17,124 bases of DNA, taken from an uncultured Clostridia bacterium (GTDB lineage: Bacteria > Bacillota > Clostridia > TANB77 > CAG-508). The position numbers were made by a program, and so were the translations under genes. The stretch covers positions 1-17,124 of the forward strand of contig CAKPDW010000029.1 in the NCBI GenBank assembly GCA_934149115.1, read 5' to 3'. The notes below the pieces were generated by a model. The model was not told the origin of the DNA and searched no databases. It saw only the letters and a program-made list of their open reading frames with translations. This document shows positions 7,041-14,450 of this stretch, one piece after another (within the stretch, counting starts at the first letter, position 1; each line of letters starts with the position of its first letter).

Positions 7041-7088
7041 GTAAGACTCACTCCTTTCAGGTAAATTTTGTTTTCTCAGTACATTCAT

Positions 7089-7117
7089 ATTATACTACAA
7101 ATTCTACCAAAAGTCAA
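7089..7117 (-). promoter_or_regulatory. sigma-A-type promoter of carD
   Basis: On the minus strand TTGACT (7117-7112), 17 bases, TATAAT (7094-7089). The transcript should start near 7082, which rules out the longer in-frame start codon at 7088 and supports the ATG at 7040. Confidence 0.87.
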
Positions 7118-7247
7118 AGTAATTTCCAGAATTAATTCACATAATTTTTAATTTTTTTCTAATTCAGCTTCTTTATGCGTATTTAAAATTTTAAGAAAAT
7201 TTCTGTAAATTTTTGAGATAAATTTTCTTTATATTGTTCTTTTAATC

Positions 7248-7275
7248 TTATAAAACGTTCGATGAACTTCCATAA
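7248..7275. repeat. terminator-linked palindromic element, copy 3 (degenerate)
   Basis: On the minus strand TTATGGAAGTTCATCGAACGTTTTATAA. Its core matches copy 2 at 16 of 20 positions (GGAAGTTCA-NN-GAACGTT); the inner arms GTTC/GAAC and outer TTAT/ATAA still pair but the middle does not. It sits directly after the T-run of the dut terminator. Confidence 0.55.
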
Positions 7276-7308
7276 AAAAACTAATACCATTAAATTTATG
7301 ATATTAGT
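7273..7308 (-). terminator. rho-independent terminator of dut
   Basis: On the minus strand ACTAATATCAT, seven-base loop, ATGGTATTAGT (11 pairs with one G-U), then seven T. It begins 11 bases after the dut stop. Confidence 0.87.
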
Positions 7309-7319
7309 TTAATTTTCAT

Positions 7320-7781
7320 TTATTTACTTGTTGATCCAAATCCGCCTAGTCTTTCTCCACTTGCTACATCTCCATCTGCAATATAATATTTATGAAAAAT
7401 AGCTTGTCCGATTACATCTCCTTTTTTTATTTCTAAATCTTTTTCAAAAAAGTTATAAAAAGCATACATAATTAATCCATCATTATCTGGATTTTCATAA
7501 TAATCGCTATCTATTATTCCTACACTATTTGCTAATACTAATCCTTTTTTTCCTGGATTTGAACTCCTATTACATAACATTAAATATTCATCTTCTGGCA
7601 TATATGCTTTTATTCCTGTCTTTACTAATGTTGGTTTTTGACCAAATTTGAATGCTGGAATAACGCAATCTTCTGCTGATTCAATATCATATCCTGCTGA
7701 GTTCTTTGTTTTTCTTTCTGGCAAATTAATATTCTTTTCTTCAAATCCTTTTGCTACTTCAAATCCTCTTATTTTTTCCAT
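7320..7781 (-). CDS. dut: dUTP diphosphatase (trimeric dUTPase family)
   Basis: Hydrolyses dUTP to dUMP and pyrophosphate, which keeps uracil out of DNA and supplies dTMP synthesis. All five family motifs are visible in the 153-residue product: AGYDIES (29-35), RSSNPGKKG (72-80), GIIDSDYYENPDNDG (88-102) with the presumed catalytic Asp91, GDVIGQAIF (121-129) and the C-terminal arm GGFGSTSK (146-153) that closes over the substrate. Motif 3 carries a longer insert (YENPDND) than E. coli Dut. The start at 7781 is chosen because an AAAGGA site precedes it and a promoter at 7810-7838 overlaps the longer open frame. It lies 65 bases after a pilin-like gene and may also receive read-through from it. 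Confidence 0.95.
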   Translation of the reverse strand: MEKIRGFEVAKGFEEKNINLPERKTKNSAGYDIESAEDCVIPAFKFGQKPTLVKTGIKAYMPEDEYLMLCNRSSNPGKKGLVLANSVGIIDSDYYENPDNDGLIMYAFYNFFEKDLEIKKGDVIGQAIFHKYYIADGDVASGERLGGFGSTSK

Positions 7782-7809
7782 TTCTATTTTCATCCTTTCT
7801 TTTTTGTAC

Positions 7810-7838
7810 ATTGTATACCATCTTAATATTTTTTTCAA
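7810..7838 (-). promoter_or_regulatory. promoter of dut
   Basis: On the minus strand TTGAAA (7838-7833), 17 bases, TACAAT (7815-7810); each box differs from consensus at one base. It lies between the pilin-like gene and dut, giving a leader of about 22 bases before the ATG at 7781. Confidence 0.65.
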
Positions 7839-7846
7839 TGTTGTAT

Positions 7847-8218
7847 TTATTCTGTTTCTTCTATTTCCAATTCTGAAAGGGTTGATTTTTCTTTATTTGA
7901 AAAGCCTCCATTTTTTTTGTAAAATAATTTTTGATTAATTACTACTAATTTATCTGGATAATATTCTCCAAGGATTTCTTTTTTCTCCTCTTCTGTTAAC
8001 TCAACATTTTCATTTCCTTTTATTTCTTGCTTTGTTATAATCTTTTGTTCTATTTTTGATTTCATTGCAGATACATCCTCTTTGAATTTTATATCTGTTG
8101 CATTGCCAACTATTGAATCACGATTTAGTGAAAAATATATTAAAGTCGCGGCAATTATTAGCATTACAACAATTGTAATTGTTAACATGGTCATTGTTAA
8201 TCCTTTTTCTTCTTCCAT
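7847..8218 (-). CDS. prepilin-like single-pass membrane protein
   Basis: A 123-residue protein. After the short charged start MEEEKG comes a hydrophobic helix LTMTMLTITIVVMLIIAATLIYFSL, then a charged, probably extracytoplasmic or cytoplasmic tail rich in Lys and Glu. The 'EKG + helix' layout and the following NRDSIVGNATDIKFKEDVSAMKSKIEQ segment resemble the prepilin-like proteins common in clostridia, which often read KGITLIALVITIIVLLILAGV with a peptidase site after the Gly. Here the usual Glu at +5 is absent (Met), so true processing by a prepilin peptidase is uncertain, and no pilus genes are nearby. GAAAGG precedes the ATG. It has its own promoter, divergent from the J-domain gene. The function is not known. 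Confidence 0.7.
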   Translation of the reverse strand: MEEEKGLTMTMLTITIVVMLIIAATLIYFSLNRDSIVGNATDIKFKEDVSAMKSKIEQKIITKQEIKGNENVELTEEEKKEILGEYYPDKLVVINQKLFYKKNGGFSNKEKSTLSELEIEETE

Positions 8219-8280
8219 TCTTTCTCTTTTTCCTTTCTAAAAAATAATTATTTTCTGCATAATTTTTTTCTTTTTTTATA

Positions 8281-8309
8281 ATCCTATCCTTCTTTACATT
8301 TTTTGTCAA
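8281..8309 (-). promoter_or_regulatory. promoter of the prepilin-like gene
   Basis: On the minus strand TTGACA (8309-8304), 17 bases, TAGGAT (8286-8281). The -35 is consensus. It is back to back with the J-domain gene promoter, whose -35 begins ten bases away, so the two may compete or share control. Confidence 0.65.
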
Positions 8310-8318
8310 CGCAATTTG

Positions 8319-8347
8319 TTGTTTTATTATTTTTTTAATGTTATAAT
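8319..8347 (+). promoter_or_regulatory. probable promoter of the J-domain gene
   Basis: TTGTTT (8319-8324), 17 bases, TATAAT (8342-8347), about 28 bases before the start codon. The -10 is consensus and the -35 weak. Confidence 0.5.
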
Positions 8348-8375
8348 TTATTTATATTATTATCAAGGAGATACT

Positions 8376-9059
8376 ATGGTTAATTATTATGAAATTCTTG
8401 AAGTAAGTGAAAAGGCTTCAAAAGAGGTAATTGAAAAGGCTTATAAGGCTCTTGCAAAAAAATATCATCCTGATTTGAACAAAGATAATCCAAAAGAAGC
8501 TGAAGCAAAAATGAAAGAAATAAATGAAGCTTATGAAATTTTAATTAATGATACTAAAAGAGCTTATTATGATAGAATACTTTCTGCAAAAAGAACTATT
8601 GATAACAAAAAAGCAAATATGAATAATGCTTCTTCAACTAACTCTGGAAATTCTCAAGTTCATAATGAATCAAATAGAAATATTGAAGATTATAATACTA
8701 TTTCATATTCAAATGGATATTACACTGATAATGACGATAATTTTTTTGTAAATACTAAAAATATGGATGAAAAAACAAAGAAAAAACTGCAAGCAAAATT
8801 GCAAGAACGTTATTTAGAAGCATATGATAGCTATTTGAGAGAACATGGTTACAGATTAAAGTATAGATGGACTTTTAAAAAAGTTATGCAACTCATCTTA
8901 ACTATATTAATATCAGCAATTGTATTTGTTATTTTGTTCTTTATCCCACCTATTCATGAATATTGTATGAATTTATATAATGATAACCCTGTAGTTCATA
9001 TTTTAGTGAATCTTGTTATTTCACTTTTCTCTGCAATTTTTAGTGTTTTTAAATCATAA
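8376..9059 (+). CDS. membrane-anchored J-domain (DnaJ-like) protein
   Basis: A 227-residue protein with an N-terminal J domain (about 2-68) carrying the HPD tripeptide at 31-33 that stimulates the ATPase of DnaK/Hsp70; YYEILEV, AYKALAKKYHPD and INEAYEIL are clear family marks. There is no G/F region, zinc finger or substrate domain as in DnaJ. Instead an Asn/Ser-rich linker (about 75-125) is followed by a charged helical part and two hydrophobic segments (about 169-192 and 204-224). The J domain comes before both, so it probably faces the cytoplasm and recruits DnaK to the membrane; this is inference. I start at 8376 because AAGGAG lies just upstream. It ends in a terminator shared with the gene opposite. 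Confidence 0.88.
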   Translation: MVNYYEILEVSEKASKEVIEKAYKALAKKYHPDLNKDNPKEAEAKMKEINEAYEILINDTKRAYYDRILSAKRTIDNKKANMNNASSTNSGNSQVHNESNRNIEDYNTISYSNGYYTDNDDNFFVNTKNMDEKTKKKLQAKLQERYLEAYDSYLREHGYRLKYRWTFKKVMQLILTILISAIVFVILFFIPPIHEYCMNLYNDNPVVHILVNLVISLFSAIFSVFKS

Positions 9060-9071
9060 ACTTAGTTATGT

Positions 9072-9111
9072 AAAAAAAATAACCACTTGATTTTCAAGTG
9101 ATTATTTTTTT
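9072..9111. terminator. bidirectional rho-independent terminator
   Basis: CACTTGA, loop TTT, TCAAGTG, extended after one mismatch by ATAA/TTAT and flanked by A8 on the left and T7 on the right. It serves the J-domain gene (+) and the G5 protein gene (-), whose stop is at 9141. Confidence 0.87.
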
Positions 9112-9140
9112 ACCGAATTTTGAATTTTTCAGATTTTTTA

Positions 9141-10109
9141 TTAATACCAACCTGTAGCTTGTGAATGATATAAAGCAACTGTTGGTGTTCCATATCTATT
9201 TTTGATATAATTTATTCCCCAATTTACTTGAGTTTGATAATTTGTCATGTAATCGCCTCCTGCACTTGCCATTTTGCTAGCAGGTAATGCTTGTGGAATA
9301 CCATATGCTCCTGAACGACTATTTCTTGCATTCATATTCCAATGACTTTCTTTGTTCCATAACGCAACTAGATTTTTATAATCATTTTCGCTCCAACCGT
9401 ATGCTGAACATCTTTGTTTTGCATATGCTTGTGCTTCTGCTGCACTAGCTGTTGCTGCTCCTAAATTTCTACTTGTTGCAAGTGATCTGTTACTTACTTG
9501 TACTGATACTTGAACAATTTTGTTAACAGGTTCTTGAACAACTACTTCTGAAACTTGTGTTCTGTCAATTTCAACATCATTTTGATATTTAACTTTATAT
9601 GTTATTTCTTTAATTCCATTTTTTCCTTCTTGAACAACTTTATTTACTTTTTCTCCTTCTGCTGTTCCAGAAACTTCTTTTGTTATTGTTTCAAAAGGAA
9701 TTTCTATTGTTTCTTTTACAATTCTTTCAACAATAGTTCCATCATTTGAATCTAAGATTTCATTACTTTCAACTATCTCTGATGTTGTTGTTTCTTTTGT
9801 GTCTTGATTTGTTTTTTCATCACTTTTTCTTGCAATTGTTATTGTCTTGCTTGAATCAATATTTTCGTCAAATCCAGGTGTAACTTTTTCTTCATCTAAA
9901 ATGTATATGTTGTTTTCTTTTAATATGTCATTAACATTTGATTTTGATGTTATTACAGTTAATTCTGTATTATCTGAAAATTTTATTGTTACGCTATTTA
10001 CTGATTGAGTTCCTGCTAAAACGCCTATCCCTAGTAAAACAAGTAACACTAATGTTATAAAAGCAATTCTTTTTATTATCCCTTTGGATAAACTTTCTTC
10101 TATTCTCAT
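9141..10109 (-). CDS. surface protein with DUF348, G5 and transglycosylase-like domains
   Basis: A 322-residue exported protein, probably a cell wall hydrolase. A signal or anchor helix lies at 13-32. A DUF348 (YabE-type) repeat occupies about 40-93 (VTIKFSDN...ITIAR). After an acidic, Thr-rich linker comes a G5 domain at about 128-203. The C-terminal 100 residues resemble lytic transglycosylase or aggregation-promoting-factor domains: LWNKESHWN with Glu254 as the likely catalytic acid, GAYGIPQALPASKMASAGGD, WGINYIKNRYG and the end SQATGWY. G5 domains are linked to wall polymer binding. Many firmicute relatives carry a 3D domain in place of this C-terminus. AGGGAGG and a consensus promoter precede it. 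I call domains from motifs, so borders are approximate. Confidence 0.88.
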   Translation of the reverse strand: MRIEESLSKGIIKRIAFITLVLLVLLGIGVLAGTQSVNSVTIKFSDNTELTVITSKSNVNDILKENNIYILDEEKVTPGFDENIDSSKTITIARKSDEKTNQDTKETTTSEIVESNEILDSNDGTIVERIVKETIEIPFETITKEVSGTAEGEKVNKVVQEGKNGIKEITYKVKYQNDVEIDRTQVSEVVVQEPVNKIVQVSVQVSNRSLATSRNLGAATASAAEAQAYAKQRCSAYGWSENDYKNLVALWNKESHWNMNARNSRSGAYGIPQALPASKMASAGGDYMTNYQTQVNWGINYIKNRYGTPTVALYHSQATGWY

Positions 10110-10138
10110 ATATTCCTCCCTTTAGAAATAACAAATAG

Positions 10139-10167
10139 ATTATACCTTTTTTATTTAATTTTGTCAA
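10139..10167 (-). promoter_or_regulatory. consensus sigma-A promoter of the G5 surface protein gene
   Basis: On the minus strand TTGACA (10167-10162), 17 bases, TATAAT (10144-10139): both boxes are perfect. The expected leader is about 25 bases. Confidence 0.9.
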
Positions 10168-10327
10168 ATTTTATATATCTCTCTATTTGCAGTACCCGTA
10201 AGCTTTTTTTGCATATTGTTCATGAAACTTTTGGTTCTATATAATAATATATGAGGCTTGGTTATTATTTATGCTTAATTTTTTTAGTTCTATTTTTACT
10301 TTTTATATATTTTTTGATTTATTTTTC

Positions 10328-10356
10328 TTGTTTTTTTTATATACATATGCTATTAT
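10328..10356 (+). promoter_or_regulatory. possible promoter of lemA
   Basis: TTGTTT (10328-10333), 17 bases, TATTAT (10351-10356), some 35 bases before the start codon. The -35 is weak. A further TATAAT near 10241 with TTGTTC 18 bases before it is a rival that would give a leader of about 145 bases. I see no clear riboswitch or hairpin in 10168-10350. Confidence 0.35.
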
Positions 10357-10390
10357 CCAATTATAGTGAATATAAAGGAGGAACATTATT

Positions 10391-10945
10391 ATGTCAGCTA
10401 TATTAATTATTCTTGTTATTATAGTTATCCTAGCTGTTTTTGTAATGTCTATTTATAATAGTCTTGTTTCTTTGAGAAATCAAGTTCATAATTCATGGGC
10501 TCAAATAGATGTTGAATTACAAAGAAGATTTGATTTAATACCAAATCTTGTAGAAACAGTTAAAGGATACATGAATCATGAGGAAGCTGTTTTAACTAAA
10601 GTTACTGAACTTCGTTCATCTTGGGCAAAAGCTACTTCTATTTCAGAAAAGGCTAAACTTGAAAATGAACTTTCTTCAGCTTTAGGTTCAATTAATGTTG
10701 TTGCTGAACAGTATCCTGATTTAAAGGCTAATACAAACTTTTTAAGTCTACAAGAAGAACTTTCAAATACAGAAACTAAAATTTCTTCTTCAAGAGCTTC
10801 TTATAATAATATTACAACAGCATATAATACAAAATTAGAAATATTTCCTAATAATGTAGTTGCTGGATTATTTAATTTTGAGAAAGAAGATTTATTCAAA
10901 GTTGATAGTGAAGAAGCTAGAAAAAATGTTAAAGTTTCTTTTTAA
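10391..10945 (+). CDS. lemA: LemA family protein
   Basis: A 184-residue LemA-family protein. One N-terminal membrane helix (about 3-24) is followed by the helical LemA domain with the family signature WAQIDVELQRRFDLIPNLVETVKGY at about 36-60, then LSLQEELSNTETKISSSRASYN and a closing FP.NVVAGLFNF. The domain normally lies outside the cytoplasm. Role is poorly understood; LemA is often encoded near a TPM-domain or HtpX-type protease gene, but here it stands alone. AAAGGAGG lies ten bases before the ATG. It ends in a shared terminator with gatB on the other strand. Confidence 0.94.
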   Translation: MSAILIILVIIVILAVFVMSIYNSLVSLRNQVHNSWAQIDVELQRRFDLIPNLVETVKGYMNHEEAVLTKVTELRSSWAKATSISEKAKLENELSSALGSINVVAEQYPDLKANTNFLSLQEELSNTETKISSSRASYNNITTAYNTKLEIFPNNVVAGLFNFEKEDLFKVDSEEARKNVKVSF

Positions 10946-10988
10946 ATTAACACTCTAAATTTTGTTAGATTTTTAAAAATTATACAGG

Positions 10989-11035
10989 AAAAAGTCAAAG
11001 ATAAAATTTTTATTACCTTTGACTTTTCTTTTTTA
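10989..11035. terminator. bidirectional rho-independent terminator between lemA and gatB
   Basis: AAAAGTCAAAG (to 11000) pairs with CTTTGACTTTT (11017-11027), with an AT-rich inner part, then a T-run; A before the stem serves the minus strand. It lies beside the gatB stop at 11038 and 40 bases after the lemA stop. Confidence 0.8.
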
Positions 11036-11037
11036 TA

Positions 11038-12480
11038 TTATTTTTTTAGTTCTTCTATAAACATTTTATTAAGCATTTGTGGATTAGCTTTTCCTTTTGT
11101 TTCTTTCATTGCTTGTCCAACTAAATATCCTAATGCTCTATCTTTACCAGCTTTGTAATCTGAAACTGATTGAGGGTTGTTTTCTAAAACTTTTAATACA
11201 ACTTCTTTTATTGCACCTTCATCAGAAATTTGAATCCATCCTTTTTCTTTAATTATTTCACTTGGTGATTTTGGATTTTCAAAAAGTTCATCTAAAACTT
11301 TCTTTCCTATGCTATTGCTTATTGTTCCTTTATCTATTAATTCTACTAATTCACCAAGTTCTTTTCCTGTGAATGGAATTTTATCAGCTTCTTCTTCTTT
11401 TTCATTTAATATTCTGGCTATATCTGACATTAACCAGTTGCTAACTGCTTTAGGGTTCTTAGATTTTTCTGTTGCTTCATCAAATATATCTGAATAGTAT
11501 TTTGATGAAGTAACAAAATTAGCAGCTTTTTGTGATAATTCAAAATCATTAATATATCTTTCTTTTTTTACTTCAGGTAACTCAGGTAGTTCACTTCTGA
11601 TTTTTTCTATGTATTCATCAGATAATTTTATTGCTACTAAATCTGGATCTGGGAAATATCTATAATCTTGTGCATCTTCTTTATCTCTCATTGGGAATGT
11701 TTTTCCTGATACATCATCCCATCTTAATGTTTCTTGAGTGATTGTTCCACCATTTTCTATTACTTCAACTTGTCTTTCTGCTTCATAGTTAATTGCTCTA
11801 ACTATTGATCTGAATGAATTCATATTCTTCATTTCTGTTCTTGTTCCAAATTCTGTTGCTCCTTTTTTTCTTACTGAAACATTAACATCAGCCCTTAGTG
11901 AACCTTCTTGCATTTTACAATCTGATATTTGAATATACTCAAATATTGATTTTAATTTTCTTAAATAGTTTTCAGCTTCTTCTGCACTTCTTAAATCTGG
12001 TTCTGAAACTACTTCTATTAATGGAACTCCTGCTCTGTTCAAATCAACAAAACTTCCTCTGCCATATTCATCATGATTTAATTTTCCAGCATCTTCTTCA
12101 ATATGAATTCTTAAAATTCTTATTGTTTTCTTTTCACCATTTGCATCTTCTATTTCAACATTTCCATGTTGGCATAATGGCATATCGTATTGTGAAATCT
12201 GATATGCTTTTGGAAGATCTGGGTAAAAATAATTTTTTCTATCGTTTTTGCTATTTTTTGATATTGTACAATTTGTTGCAAGTCCAGCTTTTACAGCATA
12301 TTCAACTACTTTTTCATTTAATACTGGTAGTGTTCCTGGCATGGCCATACATACTGGGCAGCAGTGAGTATTTGGTTCTCCTCCGAACTCTGTAGGACAT
12401 GAACAAAATATTTTAGTTTTTGTTGATAACTCACAATGTACTTCTAATCCTATTACTACTTCGTAATCCTCTAATGACAT
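11038..12480 (-). CDS. gatB: aspartyl/glutamyl-tRNA amidotransferase subunit B
   Basis: GatB binds mischarged Glu-tRNA(Gln) or Asp-tRNA(Asn), phosphorylates the acyl group and transfers ammonia delivered from GatA. The 480-residue product opens with YEVVIGLEVHCELSTKTKIFCSCP and CCPVCMAMPG, has the signature YPDLPKAYQISQYD and DLNRAGVPLIEVVSEPD, and ends with the helical YqeY-like tail (GYLVGQAMKETKGKANPQMLNKM). This is full length. The start at 12480 follows AAAGGAGG; a longer open frame would add 11 residues including that site. It is the last gene of gatCAB, 57 bases after gatA. The product would serve translation in a species without GlnRS and/or AsnRS, which cannot be tested here. Confidence 0.98.
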   Translation of the reverse strand: MSLEDYEVVIGLEVHCELSTKTKIFCSCPTEFGGEPNTHCCPVCMAMPGTLPVLNEKVVEYAVKAGLATNCTISKNSKNDRKNYFYPDLPKAYQISQYDMPLCQHGNVEIEDANGEKKTIRILRIHIEEDAGKLNHDEYGRGSFVDLNRAGVPLIEVVSEPDLRSAEEAENYLRKLKSIFEYIQISDCKMQEGSLRADVNVSVRKKGATEFGTRTEMKNMNSFRSIVRAINYEAERQVEVIENGGTITQETLRWDDVSGKTFPMRDKEDAQDYRYFPDPDLVAIKLSDEYIEKIRSELPELPEVKKERYINDFELSQKAANFVTSSKYYSDIFDEATEKSKNPKAVSNWLMSDIARILNEKEEEADKIPFTGKELGELVELIDKGTISNSIGKKVLDELFENPKSPSEIIKEKGWIQISDEGAIKEVVLKVLENNPQSVSDYKAGKDRALGYLVGQAMKETKGKANPQMLNKMFIEELKK

Positions 12481-12537
12481 ATTGTTTTCCTCCTTTTTTT
12501 GTGCTAAGCACATTTTAGTCGTTCATACTTTTATATA

Positions 12538-14007
12538 TTATTTTTTAAATTCTGGTTTATATTTTTCTCTAAATTTCAATTCTTGTTCTAGTGTATATCC
12601 TGCTCTGAAAATTGTTTCTTCATCAAAATGTTTTGCAACTAATTGTATACCAATTGGCAATCCTTGTTTATCAACTGATACTGGTATACTCATTCCTGGT
12701 AACCCAGCTATATTCAATGGTACAGTACATATATCAGCTAAATACATTTCAAGTGGATTATTAGATTTTTCTCCTATTCCAAATGCTACTGTTGGTGATG
12801 TTGGTGTTAATATTAAATCATATTTTTCAAATAATTTTTGATATTCATTTCTTATTACTGTTCTAACTTTTTGAGCTTTTTTATAATATGCATCATAATA
12901 ACCTGAAGATAACACATATGTTCCTAAAATTATTCTTCTTTTTACTTCTGGTCCAAAGCCTTCTGTCCTTGAATTAATATAAATCTCTCTTAAATTATCA
13001 AATTTTTCTGATCTATATCCATATCTTATTCCATCAAATCTACCAAGATTTGAGCTTGCTTCAGCACATGCAATAATATAATATACTGCTAGAGCTTCTT
13101 TACCAATATCAAGGCTACATTCTTCAACTGTTGCTCCAAGTTCTTCATATTTTTTTGCTGTTTCTAGCACTGCTTGTTTTACTTCTTCATTTATACCTTC
13201 ACCAATAAATTCTTTTGGTAATCCAATCTTTAGACCTTTAACATCTTTTATTAAACTTTTTGTATAATCCTTTTTTTCTCTATCTACTGATGTTGTATCT
13301 TTTTCATCATGTCCTGCGATTATATTTAATAGCATTGCACTATCTCTAACATCTTTTGTTATTGGTCCTATTTGATCTAATGAAGATGCAAATGCAACTA
13401 GTCCATATCTTGATATTAATCCATATGTAGGTTTTAATCCTACAACACCACAAAGTGAAGCTGGTTGACGAATTGATCCACCTGTATCACTTCCTAATGC
13501 CCATGGCACTAGATTTGCTGCAACTGCTGCAGCACTACCTCCTGATGATCCTCCTGGTACTTTGCTTAAATTCCATGGGTTATATGTTGGATGAAAATAT
13601 GAATATTCTGTTGAGCCTCCCATAGCAAATTCGTCCATATTTAATTTTCCTAATGAAATTATTTCTTCATCATTTATTTTATTTACAACTGTTGCATCAT
13701 ATGGTGATACAAAGTTTTCTAACATTTTTGAACTACATGTAGTTTTCTCACCTTTTGTACACATATTATCTTTTATTCCTATTGGAATTCCAGCAAATTT
13801 TGAAATTTTTTCTCCGTTTTCTCTTTTTTTATCTATTTCTTTTGCTTTTTCTAAAGCTTTCTCTCCAGCTTTAGTTACAAAAGCTTGTACGTCATCTTCT
13901 TTTTCATCTATTCTTTTTAAATAGCTTTCTACTATCTCTTGAGATGTAAGTTCTTTCTTCTCTAATTTTTCTAATAACTCATGTACTGTAAGTTCATAGA
14001 TTTCCAT
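12538..14007 (-). CDS. gatA: aspartyl/glutamyl-tRNA amidotransferase subunit A
   Basis: GatA is the amidase that releases ammonia from glutamine (or asparagine) and passes it to GatB. The 489-residue product carries the amidase signature GGSSGGSAAAVAA and GSDTGGSIRQPAS. The Ser-cisSer-Lys triad falls at Lys79, Ser154 and Ser178, the same numbers as in well-studied GatA proteins. GLKPTYG and TSPTVAF are also family marks. It begins 17 bases after the gatC stop with AAAGGAG seven bases before the ATG. Nothing is unusual in length or motif. Confidence 0.98.
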   Translation of the reverse strand: MEIYELTVHELLEKLEKKELTSQEIVESYLKRIDEKEDDVQAFVTKAGEKALEKAKEIDKKRENGEKISKFAGIPIGIKDNMCTKGEKTTCSSKMLENFVSPYDATVVNKINDEEIISLGKLNMDEFAMGGSTEYSYFHPTYNPWNLSKVPGGSSGGSAAAVAANLVPWALGSDTGGSIRQPASLCGVVGLKPTYGLISRYGLVAFASSLDQIGPITKDVRDSAMLLNIIAGHDEKDTTSVDREKKDYTKSLIKDVKGLKIGLPKEFIGEGINEEVKQAVLETAKKYEELGATVEECSLDIGKEALAVYYIIACAEASSNLGRFDGIRYGYRSEKFDNLREIYINSRTEGFGPEVKRRIILGTYVLSSGYYDAYYKKAQKVRTVIRNEYQKLFEKYDLILTPTSPTVAFGIGEKSNNPLEMYLADICTVPLNIAGLPGMSIPVSVDKQGLPIGIQLVAKHFDEETIFRAGYTLEQELKFREKYKPEFKK

Positions 14008-14024
14008 TGGCTTTCTCCTTTCGC

Positions 14025-14312
14025 TTAATTTATTACCTTTGGTATTCTAAACATTCCCTCGTCTTGACTTGGGGCATTTGCTAATAATTCTTCTTTATTA
14101 CTTTCTTGTTTTATCTCATCTTTTCTAAACACATTATAATTTTCATTAATACCTATTGTTTCTCCAATATTATCAGTGTTCACATTTTTGATAGTATCTG
14201 CAAAATCTAATATCTCTTGCAAATTTTTCTTGTAATTTTCTAACTCATTTTCATCTAGTTTTAAACGAGCTAATTTTGCTATGTGCAAAACAACATTATC
14301 TTCTATCTGCAT
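14025..14312 (-). CDS. gatC: aspartyl/glutamyl-tRNA amidotransferase subunit C
   Basis: GatC is the small stabilising subunit that wraps around GatA and GatB. The 95-residue product fits the family: VVLHIAKLARLKLDENELENYKKNLQEILDF at the start, then a poorly conserved middle, then the end FRKDE.....ELLANAPSQDEGMFRIPKVI, typical of GatC. I start at 14312 because AAAGGAGAGG is placed for that ATG; an in-frame ATG six codons upstream overlaps it. First gene of the gatCAB operon, with a promoter just upstream. Confidence 0.96.
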   Translation of the reverse strand: MQIEDNVVLHIAKLARLKLDENELENYKKNLQEILDFADTIKNVNTDNIGETIGINENYNVFRKDEIKQESNKEELLANAPSQDEGMFRIPKVIN

Positions 14313-14339
14313 ATAAACCTCTCCTTTCAAATATCAAAT

Positions 14340-14368
14340 ATTATATAACTAAATTAAGAAAAAATCAA
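14340..14368 (-). promoter_or_regulatory. sigma-A-type promoter of gatCAB
   Basis: On the minus strand TTGATT (14368-14363), 17 bases, TATAAT (14345-14340), about 28 bases upstream of the gatC start. No T-box or other leader structure fits between promoter and start. Confidence 0.8.
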
Positions 14369-14383
14369 TATGCCAACACGCAT

Positions 14384-14434
14384 GAAAACGGACTTTTTAA
14401 TCACTTTCTTTAGTAAAAAGTAACTAAAAAGTCC
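14384..14434 (-). terminator. probable terminator of the unrecognised 227-residue protein gene
   Basis: GGACTTTTTA (14390-14399) and TAAAAAGTCC (14425-14434) pair over ten bases, with an inner ACTTT/AAAGT stem after an internal loop. The U-run on the minus strand is short (four). It lies 17 bases after the stop at 14451 and upstream of the gatC promoter. Confidence 0.6.
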
Positions 14435-14450
14435 TCGCTTATATTTATTA

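Noticed and set aside
8118..8309. A 63-codon minus-strand frame overlapping the prepilin-like gene start.
   Set aside because: It is Asn/Lys-rich, overlaps the promoter and ribosome binding site of the prepilin-like gene and ends inside it.
10168..10350. A possible riboswitch or structured leader upstream of lemA.
   Set aside because: The stretch is AT-rich with no convincing stem longer than a few pairs and no known aptamer pattern.
11898..12395. A 165-codon plus-strand open frame inside gatB.
   Set aside because: It overlaps conserved gatB codons, lacks a ribosome binding site and has shadow-frame composition.
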